The notes beneath the pieces were generated by a model. The model did no database searches. It was not told the DNA's origin and saw only the letters and a program-made list of their open reading frames with translations. The position numbers were made by a program, and so were the translations under genes. A DNA stretch of 64,000 nucleotides from Chiua virens. Taxonomy: Eukaryota; Basidiomycota; Agaricomycetes; Boletales; Boletaceae. Every line of letters begins with the position of its first letter. Within the stretch, counting starts at the first letter, position 1. Shown one piece after another: positions 10,801 to 21,068 of the stretch. Location: assembly GCA_019787685.1 (NCBI GenBank), contig JAHNUO010000009.1, positions 620,001 to 684,000 on the forward strand. The letters are read 5' to 3'.

Positions 10801-10969
10801 TTATGAATCATCTGACACAATGCATAAAGTCAAGAAAGCAGTCTCTGAGCTTATTCCTCAATATGATTTTGAGGATAGAGAGAAAATGACAGAGTTCCTT
10901 TTGCATCTGATTTCTAAGAATCTTATTTGTAAGTCATCTGCCCTTTTGGTCATTATGAACAACTTTTGA
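1804..10969 (+). CDS. Fungal G-domain (P-loop GTPase) protein with 83 single-codon exons
   Basis: Predicted GTPase-like protein of 573 residues. Ordinary exons: 1804-2169, 2227-2259, 2323-2495, 2551-2633, 2685-2888, 2941-3079, 3133-3241. Their summed length is 1107 nt, exactly 369 codons. Exon 1 has an Ala/Glu/Pro-rich repeat segment (residues about 21-74). G1 is GRANAGKTT at 93-101, G3 DSQG at 155-158, G4 TKCD at 226-229; HAIWYCIPMD follows the Agaricomycete family pattern. After K369 come 83 three-nucleotide exons (3398-10381), then 10434-10451, 10515-10562, 10619-10670 and 10722-10969. All joins keep one open frame to TGA at 10967-10969. The last exon may instead be spliced at GTAAGT, 10929. 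The insert lies between the G domain and a conserved helical C-terminal part. It could be a coiled-coil linker. The function of this family is unknown to me. The exon model is inferred from splice signals and frame only. Confidence 0.72.
3242..3397 (+). other. Entry intron with internal AG|GTAAGA ratchet-like site
   Basis: Exon 7 ends in AAG at 3241, followed by GTGTGT. The next usable acceptor in phase is ATTCATAG at 3397, giving a 156-nt intron. Inside it, 3308-3397 is a diverged copy of the repeat unit with its own donor GTAAGA at 3308, directly preceded by CATGAAAG (3301-3307). This can be read as a zero-length exon (AG|GT, recursive splicing) or as an ancestral AAG codon exon whose acceptor TAG has become TGA. 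Either reading keeps phase 0. Confidence 0.5.
3308..10207 (+). repeat. Tandem array of ~80 intron-like 86-90 bp units
   Basis: About 80 head-to-tail copies. The commonest period is 86 bp, with 88 bp and 90 bp classes made by a 2-nt or 4-nt change around the CTTCCAGAAGG segment (for example CTTTGGACCAGAAGG). There are a few short units of 67-80 bp. Each unit reads GTAAGTGCTCTGATTGTGAA, then GGGCTTCCAGAAGGATG, then CTGATCCATG, then a C/T-rich stretch ending ATTCATAG. This is donor, branch-point candidates (CTGAT or CTAAT, both CTRAY), polypyrimidine tract and acceptor in the correct order and at normal fungal intron length (about 83 nt). Copies differ at many internal positions. In every unit the AG and the GT (twice GC) are kept, and the spacing between units is always 3 nt. 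The intron at 10120-10207 is a hybrid: repeat-like 5' half, unrelated 3' half. Confidence 0.93.
3398..10381 (+). other. Cluster of 83 predicted single-codon (3-nt) exons
   Basis: First base of each triplet. CTT: 3398, 3665, 4535, 5311, 5826, 6180, 6433, 7224, 7566, 7828, 8247, 9859, 10031, 10208. CAA: 3927, 4191, 4621, 4795, 4961, 5221, 5397, 5483, 5573, 5651, 5741, 6002, 6263, 6519, 6609, 6697, 7047, 7394, 7652, 8507, 8592, 8831, 8917, 9088, 9270, 9945, 10117. GAA: 3579, 4103, 4711, 4875, 6092, 6787, 6873, 7913, 8003, 8088, 8162, 8659, 9181. CGA: 3751, 4277, 4363, 5049, 5135, 5916, 6959, 7137, 8333, 8419, 8745, 9602. TAT: 3491, 6347, 7742, 9002, 9526. CTA: 3841, 4017, 7480. GGA: 7309, 9356. 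AAA: 9440, 9688. GAT: 9773, 10261. TTA: 4449. CAG: 10325. GAG: 10379. No stop codon occurs. In the other two concatenated frames stops appear within the first nine triplets (TGA, TAG). That these are exons is inference. Confidence 0.7.
10208..10514 (+). other. Distal microexons between non-repeat introns
   Basis: Downstream of the repeat array four more triplets keep the same arrangement: CTT 10208-10210, GAT 10261-10263, CAG 10325-10327 and GAG 10379-10381. The introns after them are AT-rich and not visibly related to the 86-bp unit: 10211-10260 (GTATGT...TAG), 10264-10324 (GTGAGC...CAG), 10328-10378 (GTATGA...TAG) and 10382-10433 (GTTTGT...TAG). An 18-nt exon (10434-10451) and a 63-nt intron (10452-10514) follow before the next ordinary exon. 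Confidence 0.65.
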
Positions 10970-11249
10970 AATCATGTTAGCTATAAACATCACCAAGTGA
11001 AATAGTGACTCTTACAAGGGTTACAATGTGCTTGCATGTGCTTTGATAGAAATATAGTGTGATGAGTTGTCTTGGAACCACCCTATGTACAGTATTAGTC
11101 ATTGAAGACCAAATGTCACAAGTGCAAGGCATCAGGCTAAAGAAAATATCACAAGTTGTGGGAAAATAAAGTACATGCATGACTCATTGAAATGTAGCAT
11201 ACAAGTCTCAAACAAAATATCCATCATATGATATTTTGAAAGATCCTGG

Positions 11250-11950
11250 ATGACAGTTATCATTCAAGAATCAATATTCAGCTTGAAGTCAAAGAAAACA
11301 CAGTTCCGTGGAGGTCTAAATGGATTGCAAGCAAAGTGGGCATGCATGATCCTGAGCTTTTTCACATTACTCATTAAGAAAAGCAGATCTCCAATTGATG
11401 CCTCTGAACAAGCAGCAGAAAGCCATGGGTTTGCATGTGGATGGGGTGGACATCAATTACACAGCTGGGCAGCTGCTTGGATATCCAAACAAGAGCTGCC
11501 TTGTTCTCATGCAGGTTGTGATGCCAAGATTTATTCACTCCTTAATGATTCAACCATTTCTGCAGAGCTGTGCACATATGTACAGTCAAACAAGTGGTCA
11601 ATGAACCCAGAGAAGCTTGCAGCATTTTCAAAGAACAAGCTTGTTCCTGATCAGGCAAAAAAGTATCTTCAATCTATTGTGAATGAGCCCTGTGGATTGA
11701 AGCAGTATATGGAATTGGAGCTGTTTCCCTGCAGTTGGTCAAGGCATCTTACTCCCAACAGCTTGCTGATAGTTGTAACATGAAGGCTTTTGTTACATGT
11801 CACACTGAAAGGGGCTCTATTATGATGGTCATGATAGACCAGATGTTGTCAGGTACCACCAGGAGTATTTTCTTCCCAAGATGAAGGAGTATGCCCATCG
11901 GCTGGTTCACTATGATATTGGTCCTACATGCAGCAAACACAACAGAACTC
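11250..11950 (+). pseudogene. DDE-type transposase fragment (relic)
   Basis: One frame reads a segment with SNKWSMNPEKLAAFSKNKLV and KQYMELELFP. After a frameshift and several stops a second reads KGLYYDGHDRPDVVRYHQEY, then FLPKMKEYAHRLVHYDIG. This is the signature order of a large class of Agaricomycete DDE endonuclease transposases: an N-terminal DNA-binding region, then a YYDGHDRPDVV block before the catalytic core. Stops and a frame change near 11735-11800 and the absence of the downstream DDE core show a dead fragment. It lies about 280 bp 3' of the GTPase gene end. Confidence 0.6.
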
Positions 11951-13443
11951 ACAAAGGAGGGTCAAACTTCTCCCTGCGTGTGTCACCCACACGTAGGGTG
12001 ATCTGGGTATCCCTTAGTGATACCCCACCCCTGGTGCTGAGTTTGATGGATCCGACTCTCTTCCGAGATTCCCTTGCAAGGCTGATATCAATGGCTAGCA
12101 AGAGTGAGTTGAACGGGAAGGTCCACTCAGTGAAAGTGTCTTACTTGATATGGAAAGTGAAGAGGGATGAGCGTTGGACATTGTCAGTGCAGGTGTGGTG
12201 GTGGAGCGCAAAGACAGAGCGAGGAGAACTTTGTAGAAACTGTAGTCCAAGTTGGAAGCATGCTCAGGACATGCAGCATACCTACATGTGGTGTTTCTTC
12301 TATGTGAGGCCCGGGCGCTGGCACCACATGCCAGTGTTCCAGCATCCCAACCCAATGGGATTGGGGTGATAACCATAAATTTTGGATTACCAGACATCAT
12401 CAAACTGGCATCGTCAGAGTGATTTGATGTATTGACCTACGAAGCGAATGTCGCAAGTGGATCATAAGCGGATCCTTCAGTTGGACACAGTTCCATTGGC
12501 ATTCCTTGTGGGTCTAGACGCATTCAAGTTGTCCTCTTTTATAACTGGCAAAGCATGTCACGATGGGTGGTACAATGAGCCGAAGGTTTACCCCACCGGG
12601 GAGAGAGTATGGTTGTGTGATAGGCGAAAGCTTTTACATGAAAGGGTGTACGCGTGCTGTGAGCCAACCGTGAGCATCCAGTATCTCGGAATGGAGGCTG
12701 GGATTGGCTTAAGGGCAGTTAGGAACAGGGAATAAGGTGTGGTCGTCACCTTGTATGAGTTGCTCGGTCGTTCTAGTAGTGGGTTGCCGATGAGTTGGCT
12801 CTGACTTTATTGAAGAGCTCTAGCAATACATTTTTAAAAGCAGGGGAGGCATCACAGTGGTGAGAAAAACACAGTGGTCTACATCACTGGTCGGTACTTA
12901 TCTTGATATGACATGTTATATTTTTCAGTTCAATTCCATTTTGAGTCATGATTGTAAGGAGCTGTATTGCTTGCCATTGGGCTTACATGGTCTCATCAAC
13001 TTTCTTTTGTGGTGTCATATCTGATAATCATTATCAGTGGCTTCATGACTATATGCTATCTTGCAGACTGTACATATAATACAATAGCTATTATAATGGG
13101 TTTGTCGTACCTTCATGATCCTGTAAGTCTAGGCAATGGAAGCCAATTGACTTGCAAATTTACACTACAAATTTACACTCTTGCAATTGCATGGATAATA
13201 TGTTTCACACTCTAAATTTGTGGGTCATCAAATTTTGTGGCTGTAAAGTATTACATTTGATTGAATGACAGTAAGAGTCCTTGCCAGTCCACTCGGAAGT
13301 CGTGGTACAAGGCTAGTAGAGCAGAGCATTTGAAGACACATGAGTGATCCGACACCAAGTATGGCAACTGTTGGCAATCCGGGTCACGGTTTTACTTAAC
13401 TAGTACTAGGACTCCTTATGTATATGCCATTACTGAGTAGTAC
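11951..13443. other. No recognisable gene
   Basis: An ATG-initiated 95-codon open frame at 12448-12735 (+) has no recognisable motif. A GGGTATC/GATACCC hairpin lies near 12005-12026. The rest is A/T-rich and non-coding to my eye. Part of it may belong to the 3' end of the transposon on the minus strand to the right. Confidence 0.4.
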
Positions 13444-16400
13444 TTAAAATAAAGTATCAGTGTCGACTTCTTCACCATACTCGTCAAGGCCCGAGTCTGA
13501 ATCGTTTTCGTTGTCACTTGATAGCGCCAAGTTGCTCCCATCTGATTCCGAGTCATTGTCACATTCCGACTCGGAGTCCTGATTTGTGCCAGGCTCGTGC
13601 TCTCCACCAGCGTCTGCCTCATCCGAATCAATTTCCATTTCTTCATCGTCAGCGCCATCCTCTGCCAGCGATCCATCAATGTTTTCATTCATCGGGAAGG
13701 AATTGTGACAATGACCGACACCATGACCAATCATATTGTGTCTTATAAACATGTCTCTGTCGGCAAAGCTAGCAGAACTCAGTTAAGTATAGTCGGACAG
13801 TCACGGTAAGTCGCTTACACGTTCACGTAATAGGCACTCCAATCATCGACCTCACCTAGGGCCCTTCTGAGCGAAGGACCTGCCTTTAGCAAGGTAGTGG
13901 TGCGACCATCAGAAAAGGCAGGAATGAGGTGACATGCTCGAATCACAAGGGAGGGATTGAGAAAACCGAAAGCGGCGGGGTCTGAGTCTGGCACAAAGCC
14001 GACTTTTGGTAATCGTGCTGATGTTGTACCGTAACGGTGACCAGGGACGATTCCATACCAGCATACCCAAAGGATTTCAATAGGCTGTACCGATAGATCT
14101 TGCGAGTCTGGTCCGCAATGACGAACGTGAGCATGAAACACCCGCAACACGCGGGCATACCAATACGGATGATGACCGGGTCCAGTTTCCCACGACAGCA
14201 CCATTACATCTTTGTGTGTGTGTGAGGACTGATTATGTCCTGCTCCCTGCGTACATCGTACATCGTATAATTGACCTGCATGGTTGCTACAGAGTATAGA
14301 CGGTCGTCAAGGATCCACACACAGTTGTGTTGATCGTCGGTAAAGATATAATATTCTGCTTCGAAATCAAGGTTGAGTAGACAGTACAATAGGTGGTCCT
14401 TTAGCTTCAGGATAAAAGACTATGATATGATTAGCAGTGAGGACTTGGAAGAAAAATGGAAGAGAAGCACCCTCACAGCAGAATCCCCTTCATGTTCCCA
14501 CAAAAAAGAGAATATGTCCACTGGATTTCTGAGTGCGTCAGAGACAAAGTGGTGTAGTTCTGGGTCACAAGGAAGCAATACATCACCGCTGACTGCCCTA
14601 CCACAGCTATCCGAGCCGAGGTGCCAGAAGTGTTGCCATCTGGCCTCCTGCTTTGTTATTTGCCTAATGGCGTTATTCTTGTTCGTCAGGGTATAAAGAG
14701 ATTTTATATGGCGGTGGGAAAGTTTGCCCTATGAATTTTTTAAAATAAAAAAACGGTAAGGTGTGGAGAATGTTTCATACAATCTGAGTGGAGTAGGAAT
14801 CTGTGGTACCGAATTGAATGATAGATTGTCCATAATCACTGATGGCATGAAATTTGTAGGTCTTCAGGTTAAGTCCTTTTGCCTTTGGTGCAGAACATTG
14901 TCCATTCTTGAGTGGGTCTTCAGCTTGCATTCGGCACTGACGAGCCGCACATTCCTTCGGGAGCTCAGATGTTTGATACGCCTTGGTGGTTTGCTGTCTG
15001 AATTTCCGCAAAGCATGACTGAGTTGCTTGCACGCCCTGTCCAAGTGCACGAGAGATGACTCGGTGTGCATGTGGAGTTTAGCAAACACGTGCCATTCGG
15101 CACAGCAGTATAGTACAGTCATAATTAACCCTTCGTGGGCCTTTGGAAAAAGTCCTTCAAAGACCGGGATAGAACACTGTCACTGTTAACCGCAATCACA
15201 ATCAAGGAAAACTAAGATACTTACTTGCAAGAGATCTTCAAAGTCTCGGGCAGCGAGTTGCTTCATCTCTGAAGCATTATTCAAAAAGCGATGAATAACA
15301 CCACATCCAAAGCTGGGCACCTGCCGAAAGCTGACCAACATCAGATTTGACAGCAGGAATCCCACAATACCATCGACATACCGTCCATCCAATTGGGCGA
15401 CCAGCTGCCCAGAAGGGTCGACTGCATATAAGATCCGTATCAGGTGGGTAAACACCACCTTCCACGTCCCAAGCTCAAACTCATGCATAAGATCCACTAC
15501 CAGCATGCAGAAGTGGTTGAAGCCGAATTTCTGGAGCTTCTCAGAAAAAGAATTCTATACTCACACAGCGATCAGAATGGGTACTGCACAGGGGCCAGAA
15601 ATCATGAACGTTACCAAAGTAGGTACAAGGGATGCTGTGTCGAGTAGTCGGCGTACTGTGACACCATCCACTGCTCTCCCTTGCTGGTATATGAAGTCCC
15701 TTGCTCGCCTGACCGTCTCGAGGGAATATGTCTGAAGTTCTCCAAGGCGAAGTCGCATGTCATGAAGAAAGCCGGTATGATCTAATTTTGTCTTCGGGAT
15801 CAAACATTGTGGACAAAGATACAAACCTCCGTCATGGATTGTTGCCAGCAAAACTCTATGCCAATCAACATCAGTAGATATGGGGAAGGAATGAGAGAAC
15901 GGCATACTTCTCAGGGTAATCTGCTGAATATGTAAAGATTCTAGGATAGATCCTACGAAAAATACTGTCAGCACACTTCAATACTATACCGTGTTCATAC
16001 ATGTATAGAAATTCTTCGTCTAAAAGAATGTTCCACACGGTGTGCATCAGTTCACGTCGACAGTGTGCTAGTATATGCCGAATTGCAGTCTTCGAAAATT
16101 GGCCCAGAGTGGTGATAAATTCCGTGATTGCGTCCGGCAACTGACAAATCAACCAATTAAGTAAGCCTGAGTACTGAGTACTGGATACTGAATGTTCACC
16201 GAAGGTATAAATGCGACATGGTGACAAGTGTGACCAACGGAAGGCTGGGCGCGGGAGTACTTGGACATATTTCCAAAAAAAAAGGTAAAGGGGCCAAGCT
16301 TTAGCTGTTCCGAATGTCGCCAGTGTGGTTGTGTCCGATGAGAACATGATTGCTGCAATCACTTTATCAAGCTTGCAGTTTGGTTCGTTTGGTTGTTTCT

Positions 16401-16512
16401 GCAGGTCATCATGCGCTTTTAACCAGGCATCCAAAGTGTACAACTCATCGAAAACTCTGTGTTCAGTGCTGTTACAACTTTTCTCTTTTGCCTTGTCGAC
16501 TCCATTTCCCAA
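13444..16512 (-). pseudogene. Plavaka-type transposase, C-terminal two thirds
   Basis: Minus-strand exons give consecutive blocks known from Plavaka elements of Agaricomycetes. From the N-terminal side these are EHRVFDELYTLDAWLKAHD, CRRELMHTVWNILLDEEF, RRIYPRIFTYSADYPEK, a CPQCLIPKTKLD zinc-binding segment, VDLMHEFELGTWKVVFTHL (near 15500), ASEMKQLAARDFEDLLQ, an AEWHVFAKLHMHTESSL region (about 15080), GTTDSYSTQ (near 14800), PHYWYARVLRVFHAHV-like and PKVGFVPDSDPAAFGF blocks (13815-14200), and an acidic tail (13444-13700). Introns separate the blocks. The element belongs to the CACTA-related/KDZ-like group and would encode a cut-and-paste transposase. The reading is largely conserved, but the coding region is cut off from its N-terminal part by the LTR at 16524-17525. 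Confidence 0.75.
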
Positions 16513-16523
16513 TGGACTCTTAC

Positions 16524-17525
16524 TGTTACGATATCAACTTTTCCTCACTTCACAACTTCAATATTCGGTCTATTCTAAAGATACATGCCTCATGTCAAGG
16601 CTGTCCAAAGGACCATATCCGATTGGCTGCCACAATAACACAGCATCCATCAACACATGTTCTTATCTCTTCATTTCCCTTATCACTGACTCATCACCGG
16701 CAGTGCAAGGCTATGCTCTTATCTATGACTCATATCTGTTCACACCTTATCATCCAATAGGATACACTATGCTTATCTACGTAGTTCATACTCAGATTAG
16801 AACTCCGATATCCATGTAGTATATAAACCCCATGAATCACAGCCAGAGAGCTCTAACAAAGTTCTCTTGGAGTTTTCGCCTCTTCACTGGACTGAACCCC
16901 CTCTTCACTACACCACTACAACTTTAACAGTCTAGGTTGTTCTAGGTTGTTTCACTTACTTAGCTCTTCTGCTCTATGACCCACTCCCCGTACTTGCGGA
17001 GATCATATCGCTCCATAGCTTGGTAGCTATCTTTGTTTCTTGATCAGTCGTCGTAGCACGACTCCCTCTTCTCACGAAGTGTCCCCACTTCACCTTTGTT
17101 CCCTTTACTTGATTCTTCCCTTTGTTGGAACACCCTTTATATCAAACGTATATAACCCGCAGCGATACTCCCTCTGTACCACTATACTTCTGTAGTACCT
17201 GCAATCTAGCTGAGTATCTCTGCTCCACTCGCCACAGCGCCTGTGACCACTCGACCGGACTACTCCTAGTCCTCTTTGAACACTCGGACTCATTGTAGTC
17301 AACCCTTGACCCTTGACCATCCCTTGGGTATAGATTCCCAACAGGACAACTCTCAGCAACACCTGAGTTTTCACTCGTCTCTCTGGTAGCAACCCGCTGA
17401 CCAGAAACCCTCATTCGACTCTTCAGCGCACCACATATCAAGTGGTGGTTGTTTGAGTTATCGCAGCCACTTGATACTTGGTGCTTTTGCGGCTACGCTA
17501 GGTCCTACCCGGAACTATCGTAACA
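16524..17525 (+). mobile_element. Solo LTR of an LTR retrotransposon
   Basis: A 1002 bp block starts TGTTACGATA and ends TATCGTAACA: perfect 10-bp terminal inverted repeats with the canonical TG...CA ends of an LTR. A TATA box (GTATATAAACC, 16819-16829) lies about 295 bp in, followed by a plausible transcript start and a C/T-rich leader. No second LTR and no gag/pol lies next to it, so it is a solo LTR. The flanks CTTAC and AGTGC do not match, so no 5-bp target duplication is visible. It interrupts the Plavaka coding region. Confidence 0.7.
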
Positions 17526-18977
17526 AGTGCTGTCTACAGGATTTTTCCAAAACTGCTTGAATGGAAAGAGATGAAGGTGTTTCACATGCAAACCAGAGAA
17601 TGCTGACTTGATCATGTTGACAAGTGGACGATACAACAAACCACTGACCATGAATGACCAGTGATATAATTTGGAGGGATTGTGAACCCGAGTGCCAGTG
17701 GGAACTTCAATCTTTACGTCCACTTCCTGCCAACTATCAGAGTTCTGAGCTGACATTTCGCTGGCGACACCTCGAACTGTGTTGAGAATCAAGTTTTGAG
17801 TCGCGACACAGAAATTTTTAAGCTCCTCTACTTTAAAATCGTCGGCGAGAAGGACATTGTGAACAAGATGGTCAACCTCCTGTTGGGACTTCATAACACT
17901 TCCAGAATACCTCCATTTCATGAGGCGGTAGGTAGACATATTGAGAAATGGCCACGGGGGTGGATGTTGAGATTCTGATTCCTCTGATGGAGGAATTGCT
18001 GGTTGGGGTGGCCGGCGACATTTGTACATCAAATCATCGGAAGCGACAAAAGCATCAGGATCACATGATGGCCAATGCAGATACTCTCGCAGGATCCCAA
18101 AGGCATTGGCAGCTGTATGGATGGTGTTGCGGACGCGTAGTATTACTCTCCGGATAAATGGCTGCGATGGATTCTCTGTAGAGGCTGTTATCGGAGCAGA
18201 AGGTTGGGGGAATTCATCATGGTATCGTTGGGGTAACTGAATCGTTAGCCTTGGGCGGTCAAGTACAGGGTGTGAAGGTTCTGCGGATGGCACAGGACCT
18301 GGCAATGCTAAAGGAAGTGTTGAGCCCGGGCTGGAGAGAGTAGTGGGTGTCGAGCTGGAGAGGGACAGATGCGGGGGGGCTGAGGGGCAGGAGGAGGAAC
18401 TGGCAGATTGGGCAGGTGAGGGAGAACATGTGCATGGCACAGGTCCTGGTGATGCTAAAGGAAATGTTAAGCCCGGGCTGGAGAGAGTAGCAGGTGTCGA
18501 GCTGGAGAGGGACAAATGTAGTGGAGGTACCAAAGGGCAGGAAGAACCAGCAGATTGGGCAGGTGAAGGAGAAAATGGAGTTGCTGGACCACAATTTGAT
18601 TGTGCGATCAATTTGTTAGTCTTGTTAGCATCTGGAACCTTGTTTAAGAAGATGATCGAGCAAATTACTAGTAAGAGCCTGCCAGTGAAGGGGAATCGCG
18701 CAGCACTTACTACTATCATTGATTTTGTACTGGATGAATCCCTCGCCTGCTTGCCTGCCATGTAACTTGGGATCCTCGCCTTTTCGAGATGTTCTCTGTG
18801 TTTTTGCATGCTTGCGTGCAGGGAGGCATGATATGTTTGGCAGGTTGCTCGATGTCGGTTGAGCGAGCGTTGGCTGTCAAAAGGTGGCTTCAGACATCCA
18901 TTTCCACAGGAGAATACAGCATCCATGGAGACCAGGAAAAGAACCAATATCAATATGCAGGCCTTGATGGATTTCAT
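17526..18977 (-). pseudogene. Plavaka-type transposon ORF, N-terminal part
   Basis: Minus-strand frame beginning near 18926 (ATG of MDAVFSCGNGCLKPPF). A Cys/His zinc finger reads CLKPPFDSQRSLNRHRATC. It is followed by a Ser/Pro-rich linker containing two imperfect repeats of about 50 residues (18280-18590), then LTIQLPQRYHDEFPQPSAP, NTIHTAANAFGILREYLHW, PPWPFLNMSTYRLMKW and LYRPLVNMIKSAF. These are the N-terminal blocks of Plavaka proteins. The frame ends at 17505 inside the solo LTR. An in-frame intron (GTAAGTGCTG...AACAAG, about 18640-18710) is likely. Together with 13444-16512 it forms one element on the minus strand. Its terminal inverted repeats were not found. Confidence 0.75.
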
Positions 18978-21068
18978 AGACTTGGAAGTATAGCACCGTC
19001 ACCATAATGGCAGTAGTCACGCCGGTAAAGTCTGTTTATGTAATTAAACTTGAACATCAACTGGGTATTCCCGGCGCGCTACTACTACATAGTACAACTT
19101 GAAGTTGATAGATACCTAGCTTGCCGTATAACACAAATGTGGATCTTGGAGCTTACTTGTCAGAAGCAAGTATATAGCCACATGTGAGTCCTCCACTAGT
19201 CAAAGTTAGTCTTGGGTCAAATTGGTACACTAGGTGAATACATTGAAGAACATACATTGTCGCTGGCCCATCTAGTAGATTTTCTCAATAACAAGGGTAC
19301 TAGAATATGGAGCATCAAGATGTCATGTCATCAACACATGTCTGTATAATTGAGACTCACTTTCTCTGGGAATGCCTTGAGGCTGCTGACTCAGAGGCAG
19401 ATGCTGGGATCACGGAAGTGGCAGCGAGACCTTTCTGGTTGGGTTGTTTCAAAAATCGAAACAGAATCTAATAAACATGGGGTCAGGAAGCGGTTTAGTG
19501 ACTGTTGGGCCACGTGCCAGTGTCGCGTCCTTGAGAAGGTGAAACACCAATGGGCTGTGAACTATGAGATGAGCCTCCAACTTCATGTGCCGGACTGGAT
19601 AGCTATGGATAGTGCAAAAATTCACTGGTATGTGAGGTCAAGATGATGGACTCGAAACGAGGAAAGACGATTACTCACCAGCAGTCAATCCACAGATACT
19701 TACACTTCCTCGATCGCCTCGCAAATGGACAACACCAGGGTACCACTGATGAACGAGATCAGAACACAATCATGTTTCAAGCCCATCTACAAAGGGATGA
19801 AATTGACACAATTGATGGACACAGACAATGAGATATGCACTCTCTTCTTGTTGTTTTGACGTCCAAACGGCATTTGGGATACTTGTAAGCTCGGAGCTGA
19901 CGAATTCCTCCGGATCAAGACCATGAGCATGCCCCAACCACAAGCTACTGGAATTGGGGAGCATCCAAATTCCATAGAATGTTCAACGGTTTCAAGCCCG
20001 ATGTATGATCTGAGAGAACCAAGTAATGCAGAGGTGGGGGTGAACATATGCATGTGGCAGTGGGGAAATTAGATTAGCTATGCCAAACAAAGGGTAGGAA
20101 GTTGAATCAAACTCAGGTTTGTTGTCGTTATTGCCCAATTTTTGAATTGGTAAACACACCTATCGGAAGATGAGCCGACGTCCAGAAGATGGAAACATAA
20201 AGGTGACTCACCTCAAAAGCGAGATGGAAACTGGATTCAAGATATGGTGGCTATTAGCCGCAGGTACAGCAGCGATATAGTTGATTTTGTCCCCTGGCTT
20301 CGTCTTCTTCATGGTCTATCGTAACTTTAAGCAGGTCGCCATCTTCACTTCCAAGGAGGAAGAAGAACTTGAAGCCACCCTAAATGACACGCAAATTAAG
20401 AGATATGATGCGGAAGTCATTAAGCAACAAACCTTCATGTTGTGCATGACGGCTACAATGATTCTGACACCTCTTCATAGATCTTCAAGTGGATGGATGT
20501 CTTCAACGCAGGATGAGGTCATATCCATATGCCAACATGATTGAGACCCAGATCCAGCTCATAGAAGGGTGATGTCTAGAAATTTGCTCGAGTAAATGAG
20601 ATCGGATGTGGCTGTTGAAAGACATACTTTTCAGCATTGTTCTTCTACTTGGAGGAGCAAATTTGAAGGTGGGGTTGAATAGAGGAGCAAAGGAAGGTTG
20701 ATGCTTACCTGTCTCGCCGAGAGTCCCCAGTTTCCTGGTTTGACTTGGAATTGTTACTAGTAGTACCTTGTAATGGACTCGGAGTCCCAGATTCTTGGTT
20801 TTCGGTCCATTGTATTCTATTCGGGGAGACATTGACACTGGATACCTGCCGTTCAAAAGACAAGGTCAAGATGCACTCTTGAGATCTGAGTTGGCATGGT
20901 GGTCATGGTCACGGTCACAGTGTCCTACTGCCAATGGCATCACTTTCACGAAGACTCAGAGAAAGCCTGATCATAGTACATGGCTGACATGATAACCATT
21001 GAGATCAAGTTCTAGTAGTCTAATGTGTAGGATACTTTGACAACTTGAAAGTCCTGTCACCGAGACGT
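18978..21068. other. No recognisable gene
   Basis: Several open stretches exist: 19350-19646 (+), 20281-20544 (+, rich in Lys/Glu) and 20503-20856 (-). None has a start, motif or splice pattern I recognise. The right end of the Plavaka element should lie in the first few hundred bases. Confidence 0.35.

Noticed and set aside
12448..12735. 95-codon open frame as a gene
   Set aside because: ATG start but no motif, no homologue recognised, and it lies between transposon remnants.
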